A DNA stretch of 64,000 nt from Bradyrhizobium sp. CCGB12 (GCF_024199845.1 NZ_JANADO010000001.1:5642001-5706000); one strand, 5' to 3'. Positions 20,442-31,781 are shown, numbered from the stretch's first letter. The notes: a model not told the origin generated them from the sequence alone. Program-made: numbers and translations.

Positions 20442-21260
20442 TCAATGTCCCTTGAAAGCGGGTTTTCGCTTCTCCTCGAACGCACGCACACCTTCCTTGT
20501 GATCGAACGTCTCTTCTGTCTTGACCACGTTCTCGGCCTCATAGTCCAAGGACTCGAACAATGTTGAGTTTACAGCGTTATCCAAATTGTCCTTCATAAA
20601 GCCGAATGCGATTGACGGCCCCGCTGCGAGCGAGGCCGCTAACGAGAATGCGACCTCGAGTAGTTCTGTGTCGGGTACCACGCGGTTCACTAGGCCGATC
20701 GCTTCCGCCTTCTCCGCATCGATGCGTTCAGACAGCAACATCAGTTCGCGCGCGCGAGAAACTCCTGCCAACCTTGTCAACAGCCACGCAATTCCGTAGT
20801 CGCCGGATAAACCGAGCCGCGCATATGCAGTTGTCAGAATGGCTGATCGTGCAGCAATGCGGATATCGCAGGCGAGCGCGAGCGCCAAGCCTGCGCCTGC
20901 GGCCGGCCCCGGGATAGCCGCAACGGTCGGCTTTCTCACCGCGACCAGAGCGCCGGTAAGCGCTCGCTGTTGGGAGCGCAGGTCGGCGACGCGGTCATCG
21001 AATGATAGCTCTGGCTCTGCCGAATTCTGCCCAAAGCCCTTCACGTCGGCACCCGCGCAGAAAGCTCTTCCTGCCCCGGTAACAAGGATCGAACCAACTT
21101 GCGGATCGTCACCAAAACGTTTTATTAACCTGCGCAATGCAGGGAATAGCCTCTTAGAAAGAGCGTTCCGTGTTTGCGGTCGATTGAGCGTCAGGATAGC
21201 GACACGATCGCGTATCTCCGTCAACAACTCACCAGTTCCTGAATCGATTTCCAATGACAT
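20442..21260 (-). CDS. Enoyl-CoA hydratase/isomerase family protein
   Basis: A 272-residue crotonase-fold protein, different from the one at 7.1 kb. The first oxyanion-hole block is AFCAGADVKG and the second PGPAAGAGLALALACDIRI; the acid position is Asp in LGLSGDYGIAW, as in PaaG-type isomerases/hydratases of aromatic and acyl-CoA degradation. The C-terminal HKEGVRAFEEKRKPAF is standard for the superfamily. ATG 21260 is preferred over a longer frame starting at 21311 because family members start close to this point. It lies upstream of no obvious partner; TesB follows 1.3 kb away, pointing the same way. Intact. Confidence 0.92.
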   Translation of the reverse strand: MSLEIDSGTGELLTEIRDRVAILTLNRPQTRNALSKRLFPALRRLIKRFGDDPQVGSILVTGAGRAFCAGADVKGFGQNSAEPELSFDDRVADLRSQQRALTGALVAVRKPTVAAIPGPAAGAGLALALACDIRIAARSAILTTAYARLGLSGDYGIAWLLTRLAGVSRARELMLLSERIDAEKAEAIGLVNRVVPDTELLEVAFSLAASLAAGPSIAFGFMKDNLDNAVNSTLFESLDYEAENVVKTEETFDHKEGVRAFEEKRKPAFKGH

Positions 21261-22544
21261 ATTTTTTCCATCCGATGTGGCGCGCGCGCACCCGTCTGAC
21301 TCTGGGGCCATTCTGGAGTTATCGAATAACGTTGTAATGGCATCTCAATTGGCGTTTTCGTCGCCCTTGGTCCCTCGAGTTCAGCCAGGTGAGCACCGGA
21401 AACGGTGTGGCAAACTTGGTAGCAAGTTGGCGGCCCGCACACCCTGGCATCCCGCCTATGGCTGCTCCTCATTTGTGAATGCAAGATCCATCAGAGTCCC
21501 CTACGGAACTGAGTAGCGAATCGAGATCCCTCGCGGGAGTGGAGCAGCCGTGAACCGGTCGGATGATGCCAATGCGCTTGGGATGAATGCCGTCTACCAG
21601 AAGCCTATTGGCAGCAGCTTGCGGGGACAAATGATGCGGAGATTCCGATGCCATTGTTGCCATAAGGAGACTTGTCGCGCTGGAGGGATGTTGCTCTGTA
21701 CTACCTATTGTCGTGGATACAGGTAGCAACGGCCGTGCCAGAGCGCCATCACGCTAAGCCTATGATTCGGCTCGATGAGGTCCGGCGCGGCAAGAAGTGG
21801 CCGCTGTTTTGAACCCGACATCGGTGTTCCCGTTGTCACAAACCGGACAGCGGAAGCGTGCCGCGACGTTCTTCACGCTGCTGGCAGAAGCTGCCGGAAC
21901 AGACTTTGGTAAGTTCTATTAGGAAATTTACATAATCGAGTAGCTCGGCCAATTGGCTTTGCCCGCACAGATCCGGGTGGCTTTCCCGCACTCAGCTATT
22001 CCGACGATAACGCGCGTTATCCGGCTGCGCCCACTCGCGGGTAATGCGTGGAGTTGGCAAGCGATAGCATTCGTCAGGGCTCGAACTCGGAGCCGGCTCT
22101 CGGGTCCGCCCGCAGTAACAAGTAAAGCTAAGCAAGCAAAATTTGCAGCCGTCCCTCGCCGCGCCGCGGTCGCGAAAGCGCCGAACCGACCAAACGCGAT
22201 CTAGCGCATCTTGCTCGTGATCCGTTCGCCGCGCTCAAGGACATCGGGCCGCAATGACGAGGATTGTCGATTCTGTACAGTACCACCCGCAGCAGCTACT
22301 CATGGTCACCGCGTCGGACAAGCTGGGAACGTGGGCAGCGACGTCCCAGTTCACATGCTAGGTCATGATGGCCTTGCCATACCGGTCCCATTTTCACGAT
22401 CGGCTCGGTTCGAGAGTGTTGATACGATCTGGCGCACCGGGCGACGACAATGACAGATCCTCGGCTTTGTCAAGCGTTGCAACTGCGACGTTCGCTGGAG
22501 TGCCGCGGTCATCTGATGCGCAAGGTCGAAGCGCGGATCATAGC
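21261..22544. other. Intergenic, nothing recognised
   Basis: Nearly 1.3 kb between two intact minus-strand genes. Short frames occur on both strands (for example 21469-21729 minus and 21953-22204 plus) but none shows a known domain. Likely decayed sequence. Confidence 0.4.
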
Positions 22545-23399
22545 TCAGCGCCGGTCGCGCACTGAGCCTTCTTGGGCGACGGAGGCGACCAGCGTGCCGT
22601 CGGCCTTGAAGATCATCCCGCGCGTGAGACAGCGTCCGCCTTGCGCGCTCGGTGAATCATGCGCGTAAAGCAGCCAGTCGTCCGCACGGAACGGCCGGTG
22701 AAACCACATCGCGTGGTCGAGACTTGCGGGCATCATCCGCTTGTCGAATGGCGTACGACCATAGCGTGCCATCGCCGCATCGAGTAGCGAATAATCTGAG
22801 GCATAGGCCAGCGCACACATATGGAGCGCCGGATTATCAGGCAGTCTCGCGGCGGTCTTCATCCAGAAATGAACGCGGCCATCATCGATTGCCTGGCCGA
22901 CATAACGGTCGATTTCAACTGAGTACAACTCCAGAGCATAATAGCGGCGGATGAATTGCGGAGTTTCGTCAAGCATCAGGTGCTTGGGCAGCTCCTCGGC
23001 CGTGATCTTTTCTGGCGGCGGCACGTCAGGGATTTTTTCCTGATGGTTAAAGGTACCCTGCTCCTCCGCATGGAACGACACCATGATGCAGAAAATCGCC
23101 TTGCCGCGTTGGATCGCGGTAACGCGCCGCGTCGAATAGCTCCTCCCATCGCGCAGGGGCTTGACCCGGTAGATGATCGGCACCTCGGGATCGCCGGGCA
23201 GCAAGAAATAGCAATGCAGCGAGTGCGGCAGCCGGTTCTCCAGCGTGCGGCACGCCGCGACCATCGCCTGTCCGATGATCTGGCCTCCGAACACCCGTTG
23301 CGAGCCGATGTTAGGGCTATCGCCTCGAAAAAGGTTCTCTTCGATTGATTGCAAGTCGAGGATGTCGAGTAAGTCGATCAGGCTTTTGGACATTGACAT
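22545..23399 (-). CDS. tesB: Acyl-CoA thioesterase II
   Basis: A 284-residue double hot-dog thioesterase that hydrolyses acyl-CoA to free acid and CoA. Typical features are RVFGGQIIGQAMVAA (34-48), the SLHCYFLLPGD block and, in the second half, the catalytic-triad blocks SLDHAMWFH (Asp), DSPSAQGGR (Ser) and SVAQEG (Gln). GAAG lies about six bases before the ATG. The gene is complete. The fragment of a BKACE gene 1.2 kb upstream on the same strand suggests that the thioesterase once worked in a beta-keto acid or carnitine-type route, where a thioesterase releases betaine from betainyl-CoA, but this is inference. Confidence 0.93.
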   Translation of the reverse strand: MSMSKSLIDLLDILDLQSIEENLFRGDSPNIGSQRVFGGQIIGQAMVAACRTLENRLPHSLHCYFLLPGDPEVPIIYRVKPLRDGRSYSTRRVTAIQRGKAIFCIMVSFHAEEQGTFNHQEKIPDVPPPEKITAEELPKHLMLDETPQFIRRYYALELYSVEIDRYVGQAIDDGRVHFWMKTAARLPDNPALHMCALAYASDYSLLDAAMARYGRTPFDKRMMPASLDHAMWFHRPFRADDWLLYAHDSPSAQGGRCLTRGMIFKADGTLVASVAQEGSVRDRR

Positions 23400-23999
23400 G
23401 TCTTCAGTTTGTCGGTTTCACCGCCGAATGGCACAACTATGACCCACATCTTGAGACGGGGCTCGCTTCTATTGAGCGCCCGAATCACCGCAATGGCCAT
23501 TTGTTCGGTATCGGCGTCACGGAACGCAGCCAGCTTCAATTCATGAACCGCCTCAAAGCTGCTACAGCTACGGCACTGAAGTGGATAACCCAGACGTTCA
23601 TTTGAACTTCGAGAGAGGAACGGAGCGAGCAATAACAGTCGATCCGTCACCGTCCTCAGCAATCGGCGTGCCGCCCCAAAAACGCAGCGGGCCAGCTTCG
23701 AGAATGTCAGTCCAACCGCTGCATGCCGAGCCCCGCGGTACAGTTTGGCTTTCACGTTGCACTCCGAACATAATGAAGGTCTTTGAACCGACACGGCTAA
23801 CACAACCGCAACCACGGTCGCTTAAGTGTACGGACATCCTTCGAAGCTGCCATCACGGCTGGTGCGCAAATAGCCGCAATCGGGTACGCCCGGCACCGTG
23901 AAACGAGTTATGCCAGATCCCCGAGCAACGACAGAGAGAAAGTTTTCATAGTCCTTCGTGCCGGGACACGATCCGGGCAGTGAGGGACCTCAGCTTCCT
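23400..23999. other. Decayed sequence upstream of tesB
   Basis: Minus-strand frames overlap (23378-23815, 23598-23837) but no domain is recognisable. It probably held the rest of the SDR gene whose N-terminus lies next to it. Confidence 0.35.
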
Positions 24000-24120
24000 T
24001 CTGGCTATTAGAATAGTTAAACACGATGCACGCCCTACCTTTGGCCAATAGTGCCGCGGTGGCCGCTCCAACGCCGGACGCCGCCCCCGTCAAGATCACG
24101 CGCAAAACATCCTTCGACAT
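24000..24120 (-). pseudogene. SDR dehydrogenase, N-terminal fragment
   Basis: Starts MSKDVLRVILTGAASGVGA with the TGxxxGxG nucleotide-binding motif, and continues to the second beta strand (ACIVFNYSNS), then loses similarity. A GAGGGAA element lies before the ATG. Only about 40 codons of a roughly 250-codon gene remain. Confidence 0.75.
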
Positions 24121-24559
24121 TGTTCCCTCTCTTGAGCATTCAAGACGCACGCCGGTTGGCCACATCGCCCGGCAGATTCCATTGCTTACTCCTGCTTTGT
24201 TGCCGGCCTCGACGTGAATCGCTGGCTCTTAGCCGACCACCCGCGCGCCCGCGTGCGCTGAAGCATGTACCCCGGTTGGAACGAAATCCGCGACCAGCAG
24301 GCTCTCCGGCTATCAAAGTGCTCCTGCGACAAAGGCCAGCGGCCCTGGGAGTCGAGAAGCCGATCAGCGTCCATGCTTGCGCGCCTGCCACAACCTTGCG
24401 CACGTCTGCCGGTCGTACAGCCGCACGTCCGCTCTGTTGAGAACAAGCCGGGTCGCTCGCCTGCTCCTAATGCCAATCCTCCTGGTAGCGTCAATCAGAC
24501 CTGCCGAACTCTCAACCGTTAGCTTTAGCTTTTATCCGCCCGACGTAAACTTTGCGGCA

Positions 24560-25015
24560 TGAGCTTCTCGCGCACGTCATCTGGGTGCATTACCCGCACC
24601 CGATCCTCTCGAGAATCACTACGGCCCGCTGCACGAGCTTGGCGTTCGTTGCCAGCCGCCCGTTGGAACGTACAGGTTGTCGACCACATGTACGAGTCGC
24701 TCAAGCGCGCCAGGCATTCAGTCGGTAATGGCGGCAGCGGAGACTCCGGCCCACCCAGTACGATGGCGCAGCCCGGCCCCGCATCCGGTTAATTGCCGGA
24801 TTCACGTCCGACTTCCGAATGCGTTGCACCACTTCTCGATATAGCACCGGGTCCCGGGAGCTCTGCCGCGACTTGAGATCACGCATTGGATGTGCACGAC
24901 GGTGGCCCCCGCTCGCGCCGCCTCGTCGCAGAGTCTGCGATTTGCGCCGGGGTCACTGTGGACATTCTTCTGCCTCGGCGCCTCTCCACCTCCTGTGATC
25001 CACAGGTGATAAATC
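24560..25015 (-). pseudogene. BKACE (DUF849) beta-keto acid cleavage enzyme remnant
   Basis: The family condenses beta-keto acids with acetyl-CoA; members act on 3-dehydrocarnitine and related compounds. The N-terminal part reads LCDEAARAGATVVHIQC, then in another frame SRQSSRDPVLYREVVQRIR. The C-terminal part shows DNLYVPTGGW and near 24580 HPDDVREKLMP. The middle of the protein, with most of the barrel, is missing. Frameshifts separate the pieces. Assignment rests on the order of these blocks. Confidence 0.6.
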
Positions 25016-25529
25016 ACCTCGGGAAATCATTCCACCTTCTCCTCTCGCTGCAGCTACCACGACAACGCATGGTCCGACTGTGACAACTTCGTCTCCTGAT
25101 GTTTATCCGTTTGGCGTGTTCTCTTTTTTGGAAAGCCAAACGACGTCAGCCCATTAGCTAGAATTAGGCGAGCGCTTCTCGCCATAAGGCCAAGCCTCGG
25201 CTGCGGCAGTGCTGATACCCGCAAGCGGCGTGCCGTTCGCTAAATTGCCCGCGGGGTTTTCCTGGCGAGAGAAAGCACGTGTATCTAATGGCCCGCTCTT
25301 AGAATGACGCAGCTGGTCGTCAAATTTCGGACATTGCCGTATTTAACCGGACAGCGCTGGCATCGGGAAATGGAGTCCGTAATTCCGGTCGTCTCTCTGC
25401 CGAGCCTGCGCGACTGCTTGGATAAGGCGGCCTCAGGCCATTTCATCATTCGGAGTTTTCCGGGCGCCGGCATCGGGCGCATTCAAGCCGCATTCATTTG
25501 ATCGACGAATCATTCGGCGAGTCCACTGA
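25016..25529. other. Intergenic, nothing recognised
   Basis: About 500 bases before the IS66 remnant. Frames of about 65 codons at 25285-25501 overlap on both strands without known domains. Confidence 0.35.
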
Positions 25530-26110
25530 ATGATCCCGCGTTCGTTCAGGAGAGCTTGAAGCGGGATCCGCTGGTGACTTATACGTTCCTAGAAGGCGCG
25601 GTGCAGACCTGATCAAGTTTATTTGGCAGGCGCGTCTCTGTTCTCGAGCCGCTTTCTGTGGCCATCACTGGCGGATGGCGTTTTCACGATCAGTGTTGCG
25701 CAAGTGTCCTATCTCCCCTCCGGAAGTGACTGGCAGATGCCGCCGGAAGCCCAACATCCGCAGTCTTCTAAGCTGTGGTTGCTTGACTCGTGAAGCGCAT
25801 CTGGCGCGATCTTGGCGGAGAAGTCATCGTGACTACGCCCTCCGATCCGCTTCCCGCCGACCTTGCCGCCACGTATCCGCTGATTCTGGCGTAGCGCGAG
25901 CAGCCGACACTGGTGAAGAGCGAAGTCACCGACGGCCCGCTGGAAACCGAACGGCTGAAGCTGATGCTGGTCGAGGGACGGCGCGATCAGTTCGGACAAT
26001 GTTCTGACGCATCGGGCTGCCTTCGAGCAGTTCTAGCTTGCAATCGAGGATATTGAAGAGATTCAGGCCGTTGGAAAGCTTAGCGCCGCAGCAAGCCGCG
26101 AGGCGCAAGT
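25530..26110 (+). mobile_element. IS66-family tnpB and tnpC fragments
   Basis: From 25530 the plus strand gives tnpB-like pieces across frames: VQESLKRDPL, GDLIKFIWQ, VAQVSYLPSGSDWQMP. From about 25830 it gives the coiled-coil N-terminus of the large IS66 transposase: PSDPLPADLA, VKSEVTDGPLETERLKLMLVEGRRDQFGQ and then, in another frame, AIEDIEEIQAV. The rest of tnpC is missing. Confidence 0.75.
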
Positions 26111-26401
26111 AGTCGTGATGGCCGGCTAGTGTGCGCTGCGACCCCGATGCCATACCGCTTGCCGCGTTGGTCCTTGCCAAGTCGGCCGGTCAGGACACTT
26201 TGGCGGTACTCGTCGGGTTGATGTTCCCCGACGCCGGACCTTTAGTTCGAGAAACCAAGGCTGTAAGCCAAAAATTCCGCGCCATCTTTGATTGGAGATG
26301 CAAAGGTCTCGTTTCCTGGGTCGCGGACCCAAGAAACTCTAATTCGGCTTTGTCGTTTGTGTCGTAGGCACCAGTCCGCAGTTGCGGCGCGACGATCTCT
26401 A

Positions 26402-26993
26402 TCACTTGTCCAACTGAAACCCGTTGTCGTTCATAAGCCAACCGGCTATCAGAATATTGTCCCGGACGACAAGATCAAAGCAAAGTGTGCCGAGCGTGCG
26501 CCTCCCTAGGATTGGCTTGGTCCGAGGGAACAATGACGAAGGTTGCGACAGGCTAGTGCTGCATTCGGGAAAGAGCTCAGAGCCGATCACGAGACATACA
26601 CCACTGGCAGCCATATGGGCGAACAAAACAGCGTTGATCCCTGTAGACGCCGCACATTCCGCTACCGCTTTGTGCACAGGCATTGATTGAGCAGATAGAA
26701 GCTTACCCTGCTTGGACTCATTGCCAGATACCGCAATCCACATAATTAAGGGGGTTGCGGCTGGCTTTCGGATTTCTGCGCGGGCTGCCGTCGGCGGTGA
26801 GATATTGCCTCTGATCTTGGATAAGCTCGGCGCAGGACATTCCACATGGTTTGACCCTCCGCGTCGAGTGGATCGCATCTCCTTCAATGTTCGACTGAGG
26901 AATAGGACGCGCGATCAGTGTGATTTCGATTCTGCTATCGTACGCTTCACGGCCAAACGACATCCATATATTGTCGCCAAGGTCGTACTGCAT
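26402..26993 (-). pseudogene. Unidentified gene remnant
   Basis: Two overlapping minus-strand frames read like one protein with a frameshift. One (26718-26993) starts QYDLGDNIWMSFGREAYDSR, and the other (26402-26887) includes SMPVHKAVAECAASTGINAV and LFAHMAASG. The composition looks like real protein, and it lies downstream of the ornithine-cyclodeaminase-family gene on the same strand. I do not recognise the family. Confidence 0.35.
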
Positions 26994-27122
26994 GCGGTTT
27001 TGTGTTCGCGGTGGCGCCGGGGCGCGAGCACCACCTCTGTCAGAACCGTTGGATCCGTCGGGAGACGATCAGGCAAATCTTCATAAGCAGCATACGATAC
27101 ATACGCGCGCCTCCGGCTCGCC

Positions 27123-28091
27123 TCATCGCGGCAAAGTCGTTCCGATCCCAAGCGCTCGAGCTTTTCGGATCGCCAAATCCGCCAATGCCAGATCTGCGAT
27201 GACAAACCCTCGGAAGCTGAACAAGGCCCTAGTTGGGGCGGTAGCCTGAGATGAATCAGAAACAAGATGTACGAGGTCATCCTGGAATCTTACGGATTCG
27301 ACGTATCGACCTGATCCATCCACCGGTGAGGAATAATGCTCCAAAGTATCTGTGACAAGTTTGTCGAAAGCCGTCAGCGTTTCCGGCCGCCAACTCCTGC
27401 CCGCATCGACGGCCGAAACGAAGGACGAAGGCGGCAACAATCGAGCGTCCAAAAACGATTTCAATCCGGGCGAAGGCGGAACCATGGTGACCACGATCTC
27501 GCTTTCGCTCAACAGCGTATCGGGATCATTGGGGATGATTGGATCGAGTCCTTTTTCTGATGCTACAGTTGCGGTTCTCTCGGCAGAACCGACGTTCCGA
27601 CTGAAGAGATAGATCCTGCGTAGCGACGGAAACAAATCGACAAACGCGTCAAGATGGCTAAGCGCCTGCAATCCGCAGCCGATCAAGCCAATGCTAGCAG
27701 GGGCCTTAGGTGCGAGATAAAGGGCTGCCGCCGCTGAAATTGCCGCTGTCCTTATTAACGTGATGGAATTTCCATCGAGAACAGCGATAGGCAGGCTCGT
27801 CTTGTAGTCGCTCACACAAACTAGACCGTTTACTGTCGCCTGCCTCTGATTCTTCTCGACTGGAGCAACCGCCACCCATTTCATTGCAGCCAGGCTGTTA
27901 GTCTCGGATGCAGCACTCATCGTGATAAACCATGAACTTGGGCCGGCGGTGATGACCGATTTCGGCAAGCCAATGTTCCGGCCAGACGCATTGTCGCGAA
28001 AGCCAGCAAGGACCACTTCACGCGCCTCACGAGGCGAAATTTTCAGCTGCCGGATGTCGGCGTTCGAAAGGTAAAGCAGTTCGGCGGACAT
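27123..28091 (-). CDS. Ornithine cyclodeaminase/mu-crystallin family
   Basis: A 322-residue NAD(P)-dependent enzyme of the OCD family, which covers ornithine cyclodeaminase, alanine dehydrogenase, ketimine reductase and the ectoine-degradation protein EutC. The substrate-binding half has YLSNADIRQL and LAAMKWVAV, followed by SLPIAVLDGNSITLIRTAA, where the Arg of TxxRTAA is the usual carboxylate-binding residue. The nucleotide-binding half has GLIGCGLQALSHL. The end, IADLALADLAIRKA, is standard. It is complete and surrounded by IS debris. The presence of two DoeA-like genes in the same window makes a EutC-like role worth testing. Confidence 0.9.
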   Translation of the reverse strand: MSAELLYLSNADIRQLKISPREAREVVLAGFRDNASGRNIGLPKSVITAGPSSWFITMSAASETNSLAAMKWVAVAPVEKNQRQATVNGLVCVSDYKTSLPIAVLDGNSITLIRTAAISAAAALYLAPKAPASIGLIGCGLQALSHLDAFVDLFPSLRRIYLFSRNVGSAERTATVASEKGLDPIIPNDPDTLLSESEIVVTMVPPSPGLKSFLDARLLPPSSFVSAVDAGRSWRPETLTAFDKLVTDTLEHYSSPVDGSGRYVESVRFQDDLVHLVSDSSQATAPTRALFSFRGFVIADLALADLAIRKARALGIGTTLPR

Positions 28092-28929
28092 GCTCGGGTC
28101 TTTCGGATGAGGAATCAGCCCCTTTCCAAGTCATAGCGGGGTCCTCAAGCCCATGGTACCTACCTAAGAAGGGAGCTTGCGACTCGGTACCTGCCAAGAA
28201 GAGAGCTAACAATGCGCCGTAGCAGCGCGAACGGCGTAGAGTTTCATGGGAAACTGATGATTACCAAACAAGGAGTCGTGCCGAGTTATTCCGTCTGATA
28301 AAGACTTACTGAGGGCGTCTCAACGGACAGCAAGCGAAAAATCGTTCAGCTTCAGTTCGTTGCCCATTTTCATGCGGCCGAAGACTAGGGCCGACAGATC
28401 CTGTTGCTCTGGCCGCCACACCAGAAAGCATGTTGAGCGGCGCTTTTCTGTGAGCTTCGTTGCGTGTCGACGATGCGCGCTGGATTGCAACGCCACGAGC
28501 TAGGTCCTACTCGGATGAGATAGCATTTATGATAAAGCCTCTCTTTCGGAGGACAATTGTCTCTAGATCTCCGTCTGTCTTTCAAAGCTCGTGTTGGATG
28601 AACTGAATACCGGATTTTTTGGCGAAAACGGCCAGAAATTGATCGGGGCCAGTGGCCGTGCTCGGACAAGCCGACGATCCGATGCCCCTATTCAAAGTCA
28701 ATCTAAAGCAAGCTGCCACTCAACGAAAGGGGCAGCCCAATGGCCTTCGTGATCTTCCCAAAAATGAAATGATCGAGCTGCATTAGCTCCTATCGATCGG
28801 GCGGATATAGCCCCTGGCTGAGTAAACGACGTCGATTATAACAAGCCCTCGATATGGGGAATCTTTCCCATGTGGCTCTACGCCTGTTGCACAGTGGTGG
28901 ACGAGCGCAGTTTCTGAGCGTGTGAAAGA
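28092..28929. other. Intergenic, nothing recognised
   Basis: Upstream region of the OCD-family gene and about 600 bases of unassigned sequence. A 94-codon minus frame at 28385-28669 has no known domain. Confidence 0.35.
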
Positions 28930-29860
28930 AGTCTCGATCGCAGCATCGTCTCTTAGCAGTCGCCGTTGCTGCTCACTGAGGCTAGGGGCCAGCGAATTGC
29001 ATCAGCTTGCGGTAGTCCGCCGAGGCATAATGGTCGACTGCATGAGCAGTTACCGCACCGTTCGCGTCTGGCGCGCGTTCGTCAGCGCTGGGACGAAGAG
29101 CGGTTCCGCCGGATCTTCAAGCGGAGAGCCGAGGCCTGCCTGAAGGCCAAGTTCGCGACGGCCGAAGTGGACCACATCGATGCTTCGCTGATCCGCGCCA
29201 ATGTGAGCTAGCTGGGAGAACGTCGCCTAGCGGCACGTCGAGAATGTGAAGAACGAGAATCAGCCGGAGGAGAAGACTGAGTTCGAGAAGAACGGCCGGC
29301 AAAGCGGCAGGTATGAGGATCTGCACTACGGATCCCCAAACGAACGAGGGCGAAATGATCGAGGCCCAAGTGGACGGAGTCAAAGCCGTGACTGGAATCG
29401 ATATCAAAACGGTCAAGCCGGATGCCGGCTATGCCAAAGTCTATGGCGCTTTTGATCGATGCTCTGATCTCGCCCAAGGCCGAGCCGGTCAAGAGCTGCG
29501 TACCGCTTAAACTTTTTCGGTACGACGTTAAGCATGAATCTTGAGGTGCCCGCGAGGATGTCTCTTGCGCACGGCGCCGGCCGTTTCGGGTCAACAAAGT
29601 AACCACTCTTCGCAATGACTACCCTGCGTTGCTCCGTGCCCGCCGCCGGCGCGAGCTATGGAGCAATGAGGATCGACGGCTCTACCAACGCCGTCGTTGG
29701 CTTTCCGAAGGCTTTCACGGCGAGGCCAAAACCTGGCACGGGCTTGCGCGCGCAGTGCGGCATCGCTTGCCAACATGAAAATTTAAGCCTACCTGACGGC
29801 AGCCGCCTTAAACCTTAAGCAGCTCGCGGCCACTGTTCTTGCATTTGTTCTCCCTTCGAT
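28930..29860 (+). mobile_element. IS1182-family transposase remnant
   Basis: Fragments in order are RWDEERFRRIF with FATAEVDHIDASLIRANVS, a charged stretch EKTEFEKNGRQSGRYED, EMIEAQVDGVKAVTGIDIK with DAGYAKVYGAF, KAEPVKSCVPLKLFRYD, and then, in another frame, DYPALLRARRRRELW, EGFHGEAKTWHGLARAV. This is the standard order of IS1182 transposases. At least three frameshifts and internal deletions make it inactive. Confidence 0.88.
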
Positions 29861-29889
29861 TGTCGCTTGTAGTCCGGTGATCGTCATCA

Positions 29890-30430
29890 ATCTGCTGCCC
29901 GCGGAGCCGTCGATTGCGTCCTGCGCGATCTCGCGGTCGAGCAGGGCCAGGTCTTCCACCAGCCGATCAAGCTCACGGACGTGCCGATCGATGGCCGCTC
30001 GTTCATCGTCCGGCAACAATTGAGCGGCCAACCACGCCCGCCCGCGGCCGCTGAAAAGATCAGCATGCGGGCACTTCGGTATCAGGTGCGCGTGCAGGAT
30101 CGAATGCACTTCGTTCTTGAGCCGCGTGCGATCCCGCACGACCAGGTAGCGTCGCGCCACCGGCCTGCGCTTGCGTTCGGTCTTCACGTCATGCGTCCAG
30201 ATTTGCGGCAGGTACCCCGCCGCCTGCAGACTGGTAAACGTGCCGGCATCGATCTTGTTGGTCTTGACGTGAGCCTGGGCGATCGCCTTCATCTGCAACG
30301 AATTGGCGATGATCACCCGCCCACGAATGGTGCCATAAGCCGCGACACCGCCATGCTAATCCGGGCCGCCTCGATCACCACTTCATCGGTCGACCGCAGA
30401 CTCTTGCCTATTCTTCAAGGTCGGCCCAGG
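29890..30430 (-). mobile_element. IS110-family transposase, copy A (truncated)
   Basis: The coding part starts STDEVVIEAARISMAVSRL near 30400 and, after a one-base frameshift before VIIANSLQMKAIAQAHVK, continues with NKIDAGTFTSLQAAGYLP and HSILHAHLIPKCPHADLF to about 29905. The same frameshift occurs in copy B at 38.5-39.0 kb. The C-terminal Ser-containing domain is missing here. About 520 bases are almost identical to copy B. Confidence 0.9.
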
Positions 30431-30639
30431 TCATGTCGACCTGGCCCGCATGTCGAAGGATGCCGTGTTCCTACCACGCCGCCGAAGGTTCAGTGAACAT
30501 CAGTACCAATCACGCGTCGTATCTGCGCGTCCCCCCCTTCCGTTGATTATAGTGGGAGCGGCGGGCGACACGACAACTACGGATTCGTGCTCGGCGCAAC
30601 CGGGCGATTCGCAGAGGCGGCCAGCTACTAACACGTGCT

Positions 30640-31100
30640 CTCGGCTCAGTGTGTATCGGCCTGCCCGCACTCGTGTTCCCGGAGACTCTGTCCCGGTGGT
30701 CGCACCATACGCCACGGTGAAGAACACCGCAGCAGAACGTTGGCACCGAGAATTCTCATACCGGTTACTAACCCAATCGAACGCCTCAACGATGAGATCA
30801 AGCGGCGGACCGAGGTGGTCAGCATCTTCCCCAACGAGGATGCCATCGCCCCCCTCATCGGAGCAACCCCCGGGGAAGTGAGGTGCAGACGCCCATTTCA
30901 AGCTTGTTGGGAAATCGTATTTGAGTTGCGGATCGCACGAAGGCGCCTCCTGAAGCGCTGTGCGGCTGAAATGCGCCCGGAGAACGGTTCGGTCCAGTTC
31001 CTCGCAGCTGGCGCCGCGCGGTGCTGATCGCGATCGGTATCGATTCGGCAGCCTCCCGCAAGGTGCCCGCGGTTGAGCTTGCCAACGGGAGCGCAGGCGC
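30640..31100 (+). mobile_element. IS256-family (Mutator) fragments
   Basis: At 30757-30875 the plus strand gives NPIERLNDEIKRRTEVVSIF followed by PNEDAIAPLIGA, the conserved C-terminal block of IS256 transposases. At 31021-31090 it gives VLIAIGIDSAASRKVPAVEL, which resembles the central block just before the second catalytic residue. The order is reversed relative to an intact element, so two different IS256 copies may be mixed here. Confidence 0.75.
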
Positions 31101-31781
31101 GATCTCGCTAGTCTCCAAGCTGGCAAACGATTGCAAGTGGGGACCACCGATTATCTGCACCACTCCTTGCGCAATTGGCAGGAGTCACGCATTTGGCACC
31201 CCCGGACGAGACTCTCGCGCAGCGAGCGCCTCGACCAGGTTCATCCAATGCCGATACCATAGATCAGGGCGTCATCGCTGAAATCGTAATTCGGGTGGTC
31301 CAAGGCCTCCCGTCGAGCCCTTGCCAAGAAGACTGAAAGCGCCGGAGCCACGACTCAAGCATCTAGGAAACTTCTAAAGTGTTTAAATGTAGAATGCGGG
31401 CATGGAGATTGACCGGTTTGGCATTAAGCGTATCCCGGTTTTGGCCACCGTTTACGAGTTCGACCTCCTCGTGAAGTGGCAGCGCGGTCATGCGGCTAAG
31501 CCGCTGCATCGATCACACCGTCACAGCGGCGGCGTTGCAGAGTTTGGTCGATCCCGCGGAACGCCAATCGGCTAAACTCACCCCTTGTCTCCGTGACGAA
31601 GTTAAACGACGACGTCGACAATGTCCATGATTCTTTCTTCACCATTCTTTGGCCGCCGAGTCTATCTCTTCCGGTAGCTGAAAACATTATAAAGAGTCCG
31701 GGTAGCGGCGCCACTCGCTGCCTCGCGCTGCAAAACTTCAAGAACTTGCAATAGTGTGCAGATTTGTGCCCAGGTTATGAA
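31101..31781. other. Intergenic, nothing recognised
   Basis: Separates IS256 debris from the end of the second M24 gene. Nothing recognisable, apart from a short plus-strand frame at 31401 (MEIDRFGIKRIPVLATVYEF) of unknown origin. Confidence 0.35.

Noticed and set aside
27350..27375. TtsI-box-like word (TTTGTCGAAAGCC) on the plus strand
   Set aside because: It lies inside the OCD-family gene, is only a partial match to the tts box and no type III gene follows it.
29731..29746. Second possible -24/-12 promoter (TGGCACGGGCTTGCG)
   Set aside because: The spacer is one base short, and it lies within an IS1182 remnant with coding-sequence explanation (TWHGLAR).
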